DNA from: Anaerolineales bacterium
GTDB lineage: Bacteria > Chloroflexota > Anaerolineae > Anaerolineales > Villigracilaceae
DNA length: 50,250 nucleotides
Assembly (NCBI GenBank): GCA_919902735.1
Contig: CAKKRM010000205.1
Location: forward strand, 1-50,250
Reading direction: 5' to 3'
A program made the translations under genes and the position numbers. A model generated the notes under the pieces. That model saw nothing but the letters and a program-made list of their open reading frames with translations, had not been told where the DNA came from and made no database searches. Shown in pieces: positions 16,617 to 23,537 of this stretch; position 1 is the first letter of the stretch, and every line of letters begins with the position of its first letter.

Positions 16617-16669
16617 TTCCATCAGCTTGCTGATGGAAACTTCGGGCAGCAAGCTGCCCGACTCCAGAG
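16617..16669. repeat. Palindromic elements inside the 3' end of pxpC
   Basis: Two adjacent palindromes: TTCCATCAGC-TT-GCTGATGGAA (16617-16638) and CGGGCAGC-AA-GCTGCCCG (16643-16660) followed by ACTCCAGAG. They encode the last ~15 residues of PxpC and the stop. The second, with its tail, is repeated in pxpB at 17583-17605 with three bases changed on each arm in a complementary way. Confidence 0.75.
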
Positions 16670-17563
16670 TCTTCTCAATTTCTCCTGTGCATCTTCAACT
16701 GATATTTTTTTAAATCTAATCTTGCTGTTCCCCGCTTCACATTGCGCCAGCAACGGCAGACTCGCGCGGATGACGTTTGCAATTTTTAGATAGCCGCCAG
16801 TGGTGGGCGCATCCGCCATCATCACGATGGGCTGTCCACTGGCAGGGACTTGGATGCTGCCCATCGTCATGCCTTCGGAGATCAAGTCTGCGTTTCCAGC
16901 ATGTGAAATGGGGATGCCTTCCAAGCGATACCCCATGCGGTCAAAGGATTTGCTTAGAGTGTATTCGCTTCCATAAAAAGTTTGAATGCCGTTTTCGGTA
17001 AACCGATCTTGTTGAGGGCCTGCGATCACTTGGATCACAGGAGATTGGCTGTAACTCATATATTTTTCAACGGGAAAATCTCGCGCGGCAAGTTTGCTTA
17101 ATTCAATGGCTGGCTTGCCTGCGTTCAGAACATCCCCTGCGCGAAGGGCAGAGCCAAGTCCGCCGCGCAAATAGGTGGATTTTGAACCCAGGATGGATTG
17201 AGTCTCAAACCCGCCAGCGATGGCGAGATAGGCCCAGTTCCCCCTGCTAATTTTTTTGACATGCACACGCCAGCCTGCGCGAACATAAAACGAAGTCCAG
17301 AGCGGGAATGTCCAGATGTAATTTGCGACTTCAAAACCCGCGCCAGTGACGGCGAGAACCGTGTTTCGCGTTGCGCGGAGCGTGATTTCGCCCAGGCCAA
17401 TTTCAATGACAACTGCATCGGGTGAGTTGTTGAGCAGGGAATTTGCGGCGCGATGTGCGAACCAGTCCATGGGGCCGGAGACGGGCACGCCGTAGCTTTG
17501 CCATCCGCGCCTGCCGGAGTCTTGGAGGGTGGCGAGGCCTGAAACATCGAGAACTTCAAGCAT
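16622..17563 (-). CDS. pxpC: 5-oxoprolinase subunit C (biotin-dependent carboxyltransferase-like)
   Basis: 313 residues with the family signature LATLQDSGRRGWQSYGVPVSGPMD near the N-terminus and GQPIVMMADAPTTGGYLKIA near residue 245. It forms the 5-oxoprolinase with PxpB and PxpA. The ATG at 17563 is chosen because it gives the usual MLEVLDV start and overlaps the pxpB stop by 8 bases; a TTG at 17581 is possible. The last ~15 residues (from LWSRAACC) are not family-like and are encoded by a palindromic repeat that runs into the stop codon. Confidence 0.92.
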   Translation of the reverse strand: MLEVLDVSGLATLQDSGRRGWQSYGVPVSGPMDWFAHRAANSLLNNSPDAVVIEIGLGEITLRATRNTVLAVTGAGFEVANYIWTFPLWTSFYVRAGWRVHVKKISRGNWAYLAIAGGFETQSILGSKSTYLRGGLGSALRAGDVLNAGKPAIELSKLAARDFPVEKYMSYSQSPVIQVIAGPQQDRFTENGIQTFYGSEYTLSKSFDRMGYRLEGIPISHAGNADLISEGMTMGSIQVPASGQPIVMMADAPTTGGYLKIANVIRASLPLLAQCEAGNSKIRFKKISVEDAQEKLRRLWSRAACCPKFPSAS

Positions 17564-18233
17564 GATCGTCCAATTTTCCAAACAGCAAGCTGTTTGACTC
17601 CAGAGGAAGAAAAGTTACCACATCTCCCGGTGAAAATAGAAACGGCGTTTCACTGGCTGGGTCGAATAATTTGAGCGGAGTCCAGCCGATGAGATGCCAA
17701 CCACCGGGTGAATCAAGCGGATAGATTCCCGTCTGCGAGCCAGCGATGGCGACTATGCCAGCTTTTACAAGTGTGCGCGGCGTTTCCATGCGCGGCATGA
17801 TGAGCCGTTCATCGAGTGTGCCAAGGTAGGGGAAGCCCGGTGTAAAGCCCATCATGTACACGGTGTATTCACGTTCGCTGTGGATGCGAATCACGTCAGC
17901 GGGGGAAATGCCTTTCGAGACTGCAACAGCTTCCAGGTCAGGCCCTGAGGCGCCGCCGTATCGTACCGGGACCTCGAGCCTGCGCGGCGTCCGATGAAAT
18001 GAATCATCCAGCTGAGTCATTTTATCCCGCACCCAATGAGCCGCTTGATCAAATGTCAAAATCAGCGGATCGTAGTGAATTAATAATGTTGAATAGGCGG
18101 GAACGGTTTCGAGAATGCCGAGGATGGGATTTTGCAAAAGCGCATTGAGCGCATGAATACGCTGATTGAGCGCGGGGTTGATTTCATTGCCGAGTTCGAT
18201 AAGCAAAGCAGAATCGCCAAGCGGCTTGAGCAT
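17556..18233 (-). CDS. pxpB: 5-oxoprolinase subunit B (KipI/allophanate hydrolase subunit 1 family)
   Basis: 225 residues beginning MLKPLGDSALLIELGNEINP, with the family motif YMMGFTPGFPYLGTLDERL (about residue 125-143) and GIVAIAGSQTGIYPLDSPGGWHLIGWTP. The frame is open 138 bases further upstream, but ATG at 18233 lies 2 bases after the stop of the methyltransferase gene and gives the conserved start. The C-terminal segment LESNSLLFG is encoded by a short palindromic repeat shared with pxpC. Confidence 0.93.
   Translation of the reverse strand: MLKPLGDSALLIELGNEINPALNQRIHALNALLQNPILGILETVPAYSTLLIHYDPLILTFDQAAHWVRDKMTQLDDSFHRTPRRLEVPVRYGGASGPDLEAVAVSKGISPADVIRIHSEREYTVYMMGFTPGFPYLGTLDERLIMPRMETPRTLVKAGIVAIAGSQTGIYPLDSPGGWHLIGWTPLKLFDPASETPFLFSPGDVVTFLPLESNSLLFGKLDDHA
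17580..17605. repeat. Palindromic element inside the 3' end of pxpB
   Basis: AAACAGC-AA-GCTGTTT (17580-17595) followed by GACTCCAGAG. Positions 17583-17605 match 16647-16669 in pxpC except for TTT against CCC; the opposite arm changes to match, so the hairpin is kept. The two copies are read in different frames. Confidence 0.75.
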
Positions 18234-18235
18234 GG

Positions 18236-19477
18236 TTACATGAGTTCGAAAAATGAAATTGATTCGATGTGATAAGTTTGTGGGAAGAGATCGAAGGGAG
18301 TGATTTCGACCAAACGATAGCCGCCGTTGATGAGTTTTGCTGCGTCGCGCGCGAGTGTGGATGGGTCGCACGAAACATAGGCGATGACTTGCGGTTTGAT
18401 TTTGAGGATGGCATCAATGGCGTGCTTTTCAATTCCTGCGCGCGGAGGGTCGACGATCATGTGGATTGGCTGTGTGAGCTGCCCGGCGAGCGCGGGCAGG
18501 ATTCTTTCGGCTATGCCTTCGTATAATTCCACGTTGTCGAATTCATCGAGGTTGAAGCCGAAGTCTTCGCAGGCAGATGGGGACGATTCGATGCCGATGG
18601 TCTTTGCATATTGCGGCGCGAAGAATTTGCTGAACAGACCTGCGCCGCAGTATACGTCCAGTAAAATAATGGATTGGGAAACTGGCAAACGCGGAATCAA
18701 ATGTGCGACCATTTTCTCGGCCATTTTTGTGTTGACCTGAAAAAAGGAATCGGCGGAGACGCGGAATTCTTTACGGAGGATGTTGATGAAGAAATGATCC
18801 TGCCCTGCGATGACGACGGGATGGTCTTCGTAAATATGCACCACGGAAATATCGGCTTCGATTTCGATCTCAGGCGTTTCTTCGGTATCGGATTCGAGCA
18901 CGAGCATCAGTTCATCGTTTTCGCCAGAACGCAGGGATACCCGCTCCAGATTCATCTTTGATTCAAACTGTAATTCAGGCCAAAAGTTGTTGATGTTTGC
19001 TTCAGGTAAATGGCATTCTTCGATGGGGAAAACCGAGTTTCCTTTTGCGTTGATGAAGCCGGGCTTGCCATCTTCGGTGAGATGGAATTGCATGTGGTTG
19101 CGATAATTCCATTCAAGCGGAGATGCCACCATTGGTTTGACAGGCGGGTCTTCGATCTTGCCAATTCTCTGCAATTGGTCGCGCAGGATTTCTGTTTTTG
19201 CTGCCAGTTGTTTTTCGTAGGGCAGGCTTTGGTAATGGCATCCGCCGCATTGGGTGAAGTGCTTGCATTTCGGTTCAATTCGGTCAGGCGATGCTTTTAA
19301 TATCTCGAGCAATTCGCCACGCGCGAAACTTTGTTTTTGCTGGGTCAATTGAATGCGGACAAATTCCCCCGGCAAGCCGAATGGCACAAAGACAGCGCGG
19401 CCGTCGGGGAGGCGCCCCATGGCTTCGCCGCCGTAGGTGAGTTTGTCGAGGGTGATTTCGTATTGGGATTCAGGCAT
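18236..19477 (-). CDS. 23S rRNA (uracil-5-)-methyltransferase, RlmD/TrmA family
   Basis: 413 residues. An N-terminal TRAM domain (about 1-58) is followed by the iron-sulfur Cys cluster CKHFTQCGGCHY (about 71-82) with a fourth Cys likely in EECHLP. A class I SAM-methyltransferase core follows, with LLDVYCGAGLFSKFFA (about 275) and the catalytic Cys in AYVSCDPSTLARD. It makes 5-methyluridine in rRNA (RlmD/RlmCD-type) or tRNA; the exact site cannot be told from sequence. It heads the pxp operon, 2 bases before pxpB. A repeat with TCACCTTACGCA ends begins about 5 bases upstream of the start, leaving no clear ribosome-binding site. Confidence 0.9.
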   Translation of the reverse strand: MPESQYEITLDKLTYGGEAMGRLPDGRAVFVPFGLPGEFVRIQLTQQKQSFARGELLEILKASPDRIEPKCKHFTQCGGCHYQSLPYEKQLAAKTEILRDQLQRIGKIEDPPVKPMVASPLEWNYRNHMQFHLTEDGKPGFINAKGNSVFPIEECHLPEANINNFWPELQFESKMNLERVSLRSGENDELMLVLESDTEETPEIEIEADISVVHIYEDHPVVIAGQDHFFINILRKEFRVSADSFFQVNTKMAEKMVAHLIPRLPVSQSIILLDVYCGAGLFSKFFAPQYAKTIGIESSPSACEDFGFNLDEFDNVELYEGIAERILPALAGQLTQPIHMIVDPPRAGIEKHAIDAILKIKPQVIAYVSCDPSTLARDAAKLINGGYRLVEITPFDLFPQTYHIESISFFELM

Positions 19478-19481
19478 GTTT

Positions 19482-19618
19482 TTAATAACTCACCTTACGC
19501 ACCAGACATGATTCCCTGAGCGGAGCGAAGGGTCTCTGAGACAGTCGTAGAGACCCTTCGCTGTCGCTCAGGGCGACATGCCCTAAAAAACGCAAAACTG
19601 CGTAAGGTGAATTAATAA
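19482..19618. mobile_element. MITE-like element with 20-bp terminal inverted repeats (family 3), copy 2
   Basis: Ends TTAATAACTCACCTTACGCA (19482-19501) and the complement of 19599-19618 match at 18 of 20 positions. The inside holds a long inverted repeat built from CCCTGAGCG and AGCGAAGGGTCTCT (about 19513-19571). No gene is inside. It fills the whole space between the rlmD-like start (19477) and the end of a 51-codon gene, whose stop codon lies in the terminal repeat. Related ends are at 13581-13682 and 50196. Confidence 0.75.
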
Positions 19619-19767
19619 TTTTCCAAAAATTCATCTGCATCCAGCGCATTGAATTCCTGTAATGAAAGATCATTGTAATCATCACGCAATAACAAGGCCG
19701 CCCACCACATCTGAAATCGGGAAGCAAGTTGTTCTAATTTTGAAATGCTGGCAGGGTTTATGTTCAT
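19612..19767 (-). CDS. Hypothetical 51-residue protein with leaderless-type promoter
   Basis: A short frame MNINPASISKLEQL...ALDADEFLENY, 51 residues, acidic at the C-terminus with a hydrophobic Trp-rich helix (RFQMWWAALLLRD). TATAAT ends 7 bases before the ATG, as in other leaderless-type genes here. Composition is protein-like, with no rare residues in excess, but no family is recognised. The TAA stop falls within the terminal repeat of the neighbouring MITE-like element, so the original C-terminus may have been altered. Confidence that it is expressed is moderate. Confidence 0.55.
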   Translation of the reverse strand: MNINPASISKLEQLASRFQMWWAALLLRDDYNDLSLQEFNALDADEFLENY

Positions 19768-19774
19768 ACCTGAT

Positions 19775-19780
19775 ATTATA
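19775..19780 (-). promoter_or_regulatory. -10 box of the 51-codon gene
   Basis: TATAAT on the reverse strand (19780-19775), 7 bases before the ATG at 19767; no Shine-Dalgarno sequence and no clear -35. It lies just beyond the terminator of the upstream gene. Confidence 0.5.
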
Positions 19781-19790
19781 ACTGCAACAA

Positions 19791-19827
19791 AAAGAGGAAA
19801 GACCGTGCTTAACAGTCTTTCCTCTTT
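19791..19827 (-). terminator. Rho-independent terminator after the 57-codon membrane gene
   Basis: Perfect 13-bp stem: AAAGAGGAAAGAC on the reverse strand (19827-19815) with 19803-19791, loop of 11 bases, followed by TTGTTG. It ends the sortase/small-gene transcript. Confidence 0.75.
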
Positions 19828-19847
19828 CCTCTTTCTTCCAGTTTCTC

Positions 19848-20021
19848 TTATTTCAAAAAGAACGAAAGCGCAATGAGCGCCACGATGAAAAAGCCTGCCA
19901 GCGCGCCGATGCGTTTTAGGTCTTTGCGGACCATGCTGTAATCGGGGTTGAACTCGAACTTCTGCGGGGGGGTGTTTCCCACAGACACAGACGGGGTGGG
20001 TCGTTTATTTTTCTTAGCCAT
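19848..20021 (-). CDS. Small single-pass membrane protein, 57 residues
   Basis: Frame MAKKNKRPTPSVSVGN...ALSFFLK. A basic N-terminal half is followed by one hydrophobic helix (about residues 38-55, GALAGFFIVALIALSFF) ending at Lys57. AGGAG lies 7 bases before the ATG. It is 101 bases after the sortase gene on the same strand and ends at a good terminator, so the two may be cotranscribed. No function is recognised; size and topology resemble small accessory membrane proteins. Confidence 0.8.
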   Translation of the reverse strand: MAKKNKRPTPSVSVGNTPPQKFEFNPDYSMVRKDLKRIGALAGFFIVALIALSFFLK

Positions 20022-20122
20022 TTTTTCTCCTTTAATTTAATCCTATTGCAAAGCCATCCAAGAGATTGTTCGGGCGAAAACCATTGCCCTCACACATTGT
20101 CCCCCAATGGGGAATGACTTCG

Positions 20123-21034
20123 TCAATTTTGTAATCGCGCAAAGACAACAATGCGCTGATCGTTGACAAGATATGGATAACACGAGATGAGCGTTACCGT
20201 GGGTGAGCCTGTGGAGGCCATCACTTCCACGGCGGTGGGCTCGACCAAAACGGTGCGGTCTACAACATACACAAATTGCCGCTGCTGGGTGTAGATGATG
20301 ACCTGGTCGCCGGGGACGAGCCTATCAAGGTAGCGGAAGATTTCGCCGTAGACATCATCGTGCGCGGAAAGCACCACGTTTCCATCGTGACCTGGGTTTG
20401 CGGAGCCAACATATTGGCCGACTCCCTTCTTGAGCTGTTCCCAGCCATCGCCCTGGACAACGGGGGCATCCACATTGATCGAAGGGATTTGAATGCGGAC
20501 TGCCTGGTCTGGCGCAGAGGTTGGGACGGGAATGTTCGCCAGCGATTGCACCATTGGCAGAAGGTGGGATGGAATTTCCGCTTCGTTGGGCCGCGTGTTA
20601 CCTTGTGCATCTGGGGGCGTGTGGCCCGAAGGAAGCACCACAGCCATTACCAATGCAGTCGGTGTGACGGTCTCTGGATTAAGTGCGGCAACCACTTCGT
20701 TGTTAAGAGTGCGGAGCAGGCCAAGCCCATTGAGGAGGACGATGACCAAGCCGAGAACTGCGAGCACTTCCACACCGAGGAGGATGCGATCCATGATTCT
20801 GCGGCGGGGGTTGGCGGAAAGAGGCTCGGGCGTGGATTCTGTCCCTTCGGCGGTATCAATTACCGGCGCGGATTGAGGCGCGGCGTCAAAGTCAAAATCT
20901 GGCGCAACGGATACGACACGTCCCGTTCGGCGATAATGTTCCAACCGATCCTTGCGCGCGCCGCGGCGCTTCTCGACCAACAGGCGGCGGAGTTCTTCGA
21001 CGGATAAATCTTCGGGTGCTTTTTTGCGGGCCAT
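20123..21034 (-). CDS. Sortase (class D/E-like) transpeptidase
   Basis: 303 residues. A charged cytoplasmic N-terminus (about 1-85), one membrane helix (about 86-110, ILLGVEVLAVLGLVIVLL), a variable linker, then the sortase barrel. Catalytic His is in VLSAHDDVYG (about residue 230), Cys in TLISCYPY (about 287) and the Arg in DQRIVVFARL near the end. Sortases cut a C-terminal sorting signal and link surface proteins to the envelope; no substrate with a clear signal is seen here. ATG 21034 gives MARKKAPEDL and lies 9 bases after TATAAT; a TTG at 21055 is less likely. Confidence 0.87.
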   Translation of the reverse strand: MARKKAPEDLSVEELRRLLVEKRRGARKDRLEHYRRTGRVVSVAPDFDFDAAPQSAPVIDTAEGTESTPEPLSANPRRRIMDRILLGVEVLAVLGLVIVLLNGLGLLRTLNNEVVAALNPETVTPTALVMAVVLPSGHTPPDAQGNTRPNEAEIPSHLLPMVQSLANIPVPTSAPDQAVRIQIPSINVDAPVVQGDGWEQLKKGVGQYVGSANPGHDGNVVLSAHDDVYGEIFRYLDRLVPGDQVIIYTQQRQFVYVVDRTVLVEPTAVEVMASTGSPTVTLISCYPYLVNDQRIVVFARLQN

Positions 21035-21043
21035 AGCGAAGGC

Positions 21044-21049
21044 ATTATA
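21044..21049 (-). promoter_or_regulatory. -10 box of the sortase gene
   Basis: TATAAT (21049-21044) ends 9 bases before the sortase ATG, leaving almost no leader. It lies 25 bases from the -35 of the divergent tRNA promoter, so the two promoters share one compact control region. Confidence 0.45.
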
Positions 21050-21073
21050 CCGCAAGGGTATAAATACAAGGGA

Positions 21074-21102
21074 TTGTCAATTTGTGGGACACTCGGTATA
21101 AT
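21074..21102 (+). promoter_or_regulatory. Promoter of tRNA-Val (and possibly the thrS leader)
   Basis: TTGTCA (21074-21079), 17-base spacer, TATAAT (21097-21102). Transcription would begin near 21109, 5 bases before the mature tRNA. No equally good promoter is seen between the tRNA and the T-box, so the transcript may run on. Confidence 0.75.
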
Positions 21103-21113
21103 GCTAATCCTTC

Positions 21114-21187
21114 GGGCGGGTAGCTCAGTTGGTTAGAGCACATCGTTGACATCGATGAGGTCGTAGGTTCGAGCCCTATTCCGCCCA
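21114..21187 (+). tRNA. tRNA-Val (anticodon GAC)
   Basis: 74 bases that fold into a full cloverleaf: acceptor stem GGGCGGG with TCCGCCC, D-arm GCTC/GAGC, anticodon stem CATCG/CGATG with loop TTGACAT (anticodon GAC reading GUC/GUU), T-arm GTAGG-TTCGAGC-CCTAT, discriminator A. CCA is not encoded. It is directly followed by the T-box leader of thrS. Confidence 0.96.
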
Positions 21188-21203
21188 CTGGATATAAAAA
21201 ACG

Positions 21204-21466
21204 CTTCGACCGGGACGAGTAATTGGTACAGTTTTCTGACAGAGAGTCAAAGCTGATCGTTGAGAGCTTTGACCAGAAACGCCCAATGAAAACCACCCGC
21301 GAGCGTGAGACAGAACAGTGATCAGTAAACAGTGATCAGTCAGTAAGTTGAACGGATGGCTCCGTTAGAGGCTTAAGAGTGGTAGGTCGAAATTAATTTC
21401 GACTTACAATTCGGGTGGAACCGCGTGAATTGAATTCTCGCCCCGTGATTGGGTGAGAATTTTTTG
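21204..21466 (+). promoter_or_regulatory. T-box riboswitch controlling thrS (specifier ACC, Thr)
   Basis: Stem I is visible: CGGG (21211) pairs with CCCG (21296-21299), ATTGG (21222-21226) with CCAAT (21283-21287), and the apical GTCAAAGCT (21246) with AGCTTTGAC (21265-21273). The specifier loop has ACGAGTA on one side and GAAAACCA on the other, giving the codon ACC (21292-21294) followed by the usual A. The conserved T-box GGGTGGAACCGCG is at 21413-21425. A terminator stem (21434-21443 with 21451-21460, one G-T pair) and TTTTTT follow. Uncharged tRNA-Thr would favour the antiterminator and allow thrS transcription. Confidence 0.93.
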
Positions 21467-21491
21467 TTTAACCCCCTCCGTCCTTCGGACA

Positions 21492-21535
21492 CCTCCCCCA
21501 AAATCCGACTGGGGTTCGTCGGATTTTGGGGGAGG
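21492..21535. repeat. 18-bp perfect inverted repeat between the T-box terminator and thrS
   Basis: CCTCCCCCAAAATCCGAC (21492-21509) and its exact complement (21518-21535) with an 8-base loop. It lies in the 5' untranslated region, 26 bases after the T-box terminator and 38 before the thrS start. It does not appear to be part of the T-box; it may be a mobile palindrome or affect mRNA stability. Confidence 0.75.
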
Positions 21536-21573
21536 AAAAGCGGAAGCAAACCGAATTAAGAAAGGAAGCGAAA

Positions 21574-23382
21574 ATGGCACAAATTCAGGAAAAATATCAG
21601 GATACATATTTGTACAAGATACGTCATTCGGCGGCGCATGTAATGGCGCAGGCTGTGACGGAGATGTTCCCCGATGGGAAGCCCACGATCGGGCCGCCTG
21701 TCGAAAATGGTTTTTATTACGACTTCGACCTGCCGCGCAATCTCACGCCCGAAGATCTGGAACAGATCGAAAAACGCATGAGACAAATTGTGCAGGGCAA
21801 GCACGAGTTCAAGAAGACGGTCATCTCTGCGGAGGAGGCGAAGAAAATCTTTGCCGACCAGCCCTACAAGTTGGAGTTGATCGAAGGCCTCGAAAAAGGC
21901 GGCACAGACGAATATGGCAATCCGCTGGAAGGGCCGCCTGATATCTCAATCTATCAGCAGGATACGTTCACGGACTTATGCCGCGGGCCGCATGTGCAGA
22001 ACACAAAAGAACTTAAGCAGGACGCATTCAAGTTGATGTCGATTGCGGGCGCGTACTGGCGCGGCGATGAGAACAACAAGATGCTGCAACGCATCTATGG
22101 CACGGCCTGGGAGAGCAAGGATCAACTCAAAGAATACCTGAACCAGCTCGAAGAAGCGAAGAAGCGCGATCATCGCAAGCTGGGCAAGGAATTGGAAATC
22201 TTCATCTTCGATGATGAGGTTGGTCCTGGCCTGCCGCTCTGGCTGCCCAACGGCGGAATCATTATCGAAGAGTTGGAAAAGCTCGCCAAGGAATTTGAAG
22301 AGAAAGCCGGGTATAGCCGTGTCCGCACGCCGATCCTCACGAAGGAAGACCTCTTCCTGCGTTCCGGTCATCTTCCGTATTATGCCGAGAGCATGTATGC
22401 GCCGATGGAACTCGAAGGTGTGAAGTACTACGTCAAGCCGATGAACTGCCCGATGCACCACAAAATCTTCGGCTCGAAGGGACGTTCCTATCGTGACCTG
22501 CCTGTACGCCTTGCAGAATACGGGACGTGCTATCGCTATGAAAAATCAGGCGAGTTGTTTGGTTTGATGCGTGTGCGCTCGATGCAGATGAACGATGCCC
22601 ATATCTATTGTAGCGAAGACCAATTCGAGCAGGAGTTCATGGGCGTAGTAGCGCTGTATCGCAAGTACTTTGAACTGTTCGGAATCGAGAAGTATGTGAT
22701 GCGCCTATCCTTGCACAGCAAGCAGGGACTTGGCAAGAAGTACGTGGACAACGAACGCCTGTGGCTCAAGACGGAAGAGATGGTGCGTCGCGCCATGGAT
22801 AACGGCGGCGTGCCATACGTGGAGCGCGAAGATGAAGCCGCGTTCTACGGTCCAAAGATCGATGTACAAGTTTGGTCAGCCATCGGGCGCGAGTTCTCGC
22901 TGATGACAAATCAAGTGGACTTTGCCGTACCCGAACGCTTTGATTTGAAATTCACGAACAAGGAAGGCGCGGATGAAATTCCGCTGTGTATTCACCGCGC
23001 GCCGCTTTCCACGCACGAGCGCATGATTGGCTTCCTGCTTGAGCATTACGCAGGCAACTTCCCCGTTTGGCTCTCGCCGGAACAGGTGCGCGTCATCTCG
23101 ATCACGGATGCGCAGAACGAGTATGCGGAAAAAATCGCGAAGCAATTACGCGAGAACGGAATCCGCGCCCATTCAGACCTGAGCGCTTCGCGCATGAATG
23201 CCAAAATCCGTCAGGCGCAGTTGATGAAAGTGCCGTACATGATCGTGCTTGGGGACAACGAAATGCAGGCGGAGCAGGTGTCGCTGCGCGTGAGGGATGG
23301 CAGCCAGCAGAATAATATTTCGCTGGCGGAATTCATCGCACGCGCAAAGGATAAGATTGAGAGACGCGCAAGCGAACTTTAA
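21574..23382 (+). CDS. thrS: Threonyl-tRNA synthetase (no TGS domain)
   Basis: 602 residues. Charges tRNA-Thr. The protein begins almost at the editing domain (HSAAHVMAQAV, about residue 21, with the second half DLCRGPHV), then has the class II core with MNCPMHH and CIHRAPLSTHERM (zinc and active-site residues) and a C-terminal anticodon-binding domain (from about 495, VRVISITDAQNEYAEKIA). The usual ~65-residue N-terminal TGS domain is missing, which explains the shorter length. Start ATG 21574 has GAAAGGAAG upstream; an earlier frame start (21526) would overlap the hairpin. Expression is controlled by the T-box. Confidence 0.95.
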   Translation: MAQIQEKYQDTYLYKIRHSAAHVMAQAVTEMFPDGKPTIGPPVENGFYYDFDLPRNLTPEDLEQIEKRMRQIVQGKHEFKKTVISAEEAKKIFADQPYKLELIEGLEKGGTDEYGNPLEGPPDISIYQQDTFTDLCRGPHVQNTKELKQDAFKLMSIAGAYWRGDENNKMLQRIYGTAWESKDQLKEYLNQLEEAKKRDHRKLGKELEIFIFDDEVGPGLPLWLPNGGIIIEELEKLAKEFEEKAGYSRVRTPILTKEDLFLRSGHLPYYAESMYAPMELEGVKYYVKPMNCPMHHKIFGSKGRSYRDLPVRLAEYGTCYRYEKSGELFGLMRVRSMQMNDAHIYCSEDQFEQEFMGVVALYRKYFELFGIEKYVMRLSLHSKQGLGKKYVDNERLWLKTEEMVRRAMDNGGVPYVEREDEAAFYGPKIDVQVWSAIGREFSLMTNQVDFAVPERFDLKFTNKEGADEIPLCIHRAPLSTHERMIGFLLEHYAGNFPVWLSPEQVRVISITDAQNEYAEKIAKQLRENGIRAHSDLSASRMNAKIRQAQLMKVPYMIVLGDNEMQAEQVSLRVRDGSQQNNISLAEFIARAKDKIERRASEL

Positions 23383-23413
23383 TGACCGTGGACGATAGAC
23401 CGTAGACAATATA

Positions 23414-23447
23414 AAAAGCTGGAGGGCCAAAAGGCTCTCCAGCTTTT
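23414..23447 (+). terminator. Rho-independent terminator of thrS
   Basis: AAAAGCTGGAG (23414-23424) pairs with CTCCAGCTTTT (23437-23447), with an inner GGCC/GGCT pairing, followed by GTTTACTT. Just before it, 23384-23410 holds a GACCGTGGACGATAGACCGTAGACAA sequence related to the repeat at 28603. Confidence 0.8.
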
Positions 23448-23463
23448 GTTTACTTATTAACCC

Positions 23464-23535
23464 TTACGCGAAACGTCCCGAAGGTTCTCGTAAATCAAGC
23501 TGGTTTGTAGTCCAAACCTTCGGGACGGTGCGTAA
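23464..23535. repeat. Family 1 inverted repeat, copy 2
   Basis: CGTCCCGAAGGTT (23474-23486) and AAACCTTCGGGACG (23514-23527), with extra outer TTACGC/GCGTAA (23464, 23530). The right flank GGTGCGTAACATCAGTTAT is identical to that of copy 3 at 24390 and contains the stop codon of the reverse gene at 23538. Confidence 0.85.
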
Positions 23536-23537
23536 CA

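Noticed and set aside
19482-19727. Reverse 81-codon frame ending at the rlmD-like start
   Set aside because: Two thirds of it is the MITE-like repeat, and it overlaps the better-supported 51-codon gene in another frame.
21453-21941. Forward frame over the thrS leader and 5' end
   Set aside because: It starts in the T-box terminator and runs out of frame through thrS; not protein-like.
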